Of a DNA stretch of 64,000 nucleotides, positions 64,000-64,000 are shown piece by piece. Position numbers and translations under genes: made by a program. The notes below the pieces were generated by a model that saw only the letters and a program-made list of their open reading frames with translations, did not search any database and was not told where the DNA came from. Position 1 is the first letter of the stretch; every line of letters begins with the position of its first letter. The stretch lies in NCBI GenBank assembly GCA_012295275.1, contig CM022667.1, positions 14,557,168 to 14,621,167 on the forward strand, given 5' to 3'. Source of the DNA: Chrysomallon squamiferum (Eukaryota > Mollusca > Gastropoda > Neomphalida > Peltospiridae).

Positions 64000-64000
64000 A
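63918..64000. repeat. (TA)n and (TG)n at the window edge
   Basis: TA at 63918-63953, TATG, then TG to the end; probably continues beyond the window. Confidence 0.97.

Overview
This is eukaryotic, metazoan-style intergenic or intronic DNA. I find no protein-coding gene in it that I can name. The base composition is AT-rich. More than twenty (CT)n/(AG)n arrays over 40 bp occur in 64 kb, with many (ATAC)n, (AAT)n, (ACT)n, (ATC)n, (AAAT)n and long poly-A/poly-T tracts. Intact genes, bacterial-style operons and ribosome binding sites are absent. This texture fits a large, repeat-rich lophotrochozoan genome, most likely a coleoid cephalopod such as an octopus. The organism call is an inference from repeat style and from decayed tRNA-derived SINE-like remnants; no diagnostic gene is present. 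Nearly all long open reading frames are translations of microsatellites (Ser-Leu, Arg-Glu, poly-Thr/Leu/Tyr, Ile-Tyr, Met-Tyr-Val-Cys) and are not genes.

Layout. 1-6.3 kb: dense CT/AG, ATAC and ACT arrays, including a 450-bp pyrimidine tract (5631-6080). 6.4-6.7 kb: a CpG-rich block ending in a GTAAGT splice donor. 7-14 kb: AT-rich spacer with SINE relics, triplet arrays, a conserved-looking block with a canonical RFX X-box (9582), a 41-bp palindrome (12514) and one copy of a dispersed repeat (12960). 15-17.2 kb: a diverged direct duplication in which both copies keep an RFX-like X-box, then a SINE relic and a CpG-rich conserved-looking block. 18-23 kb: AT-rich spacer with an 86-bp tandem repeat and an (ATACC)n array. 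23.6-31.6 kb: spacer built largely from decayed copies of one repeat family, the second dispersed-repeat copy, and a truncated DNA-transposon end (to 31472). 32.6 kb: an 18-bp minisatellite. 33.6-34.8 kb: a 1.2-kb (ACT)n array.

35.6-43 kb holds the best gene-related signals. One is a possible minus-strand promoter with ETS and CCAAT sites (about 35.85 kb). The other is a convincing plus-strand promoter and 5' exon (41135-41429) with a duplicated CCAAT module and a consensus splice donor. The window shows no convincing downstream coding exon for it. 43-50 kb is mostly simple repeats plus a MITE-like segment. 50-61.5 kb alternates microsatellites with several CpG-rich, TAAT-containing single-copy blocks that look like conserved non-coding elements (50.4, 53.0, 55.3, 57.4 and 60.1 kb). 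It also has one candidate terminal exon with a membrane-spanning segment (52085-52293) and a 51-bp degenerate ACGTTAC repeat cluster (58.3-58.5 kb).

Overall the window reads as a regulatory or intronic landscape with at least one transcription start. I do not see a complete undescribed biochemical system. The most original signals are the paired X-box segment, the duplicated CCAAT promoter module, the degenerate repeat family, the ACGTTAC cluster and the inverted (AG)n/(CT)n pairs.
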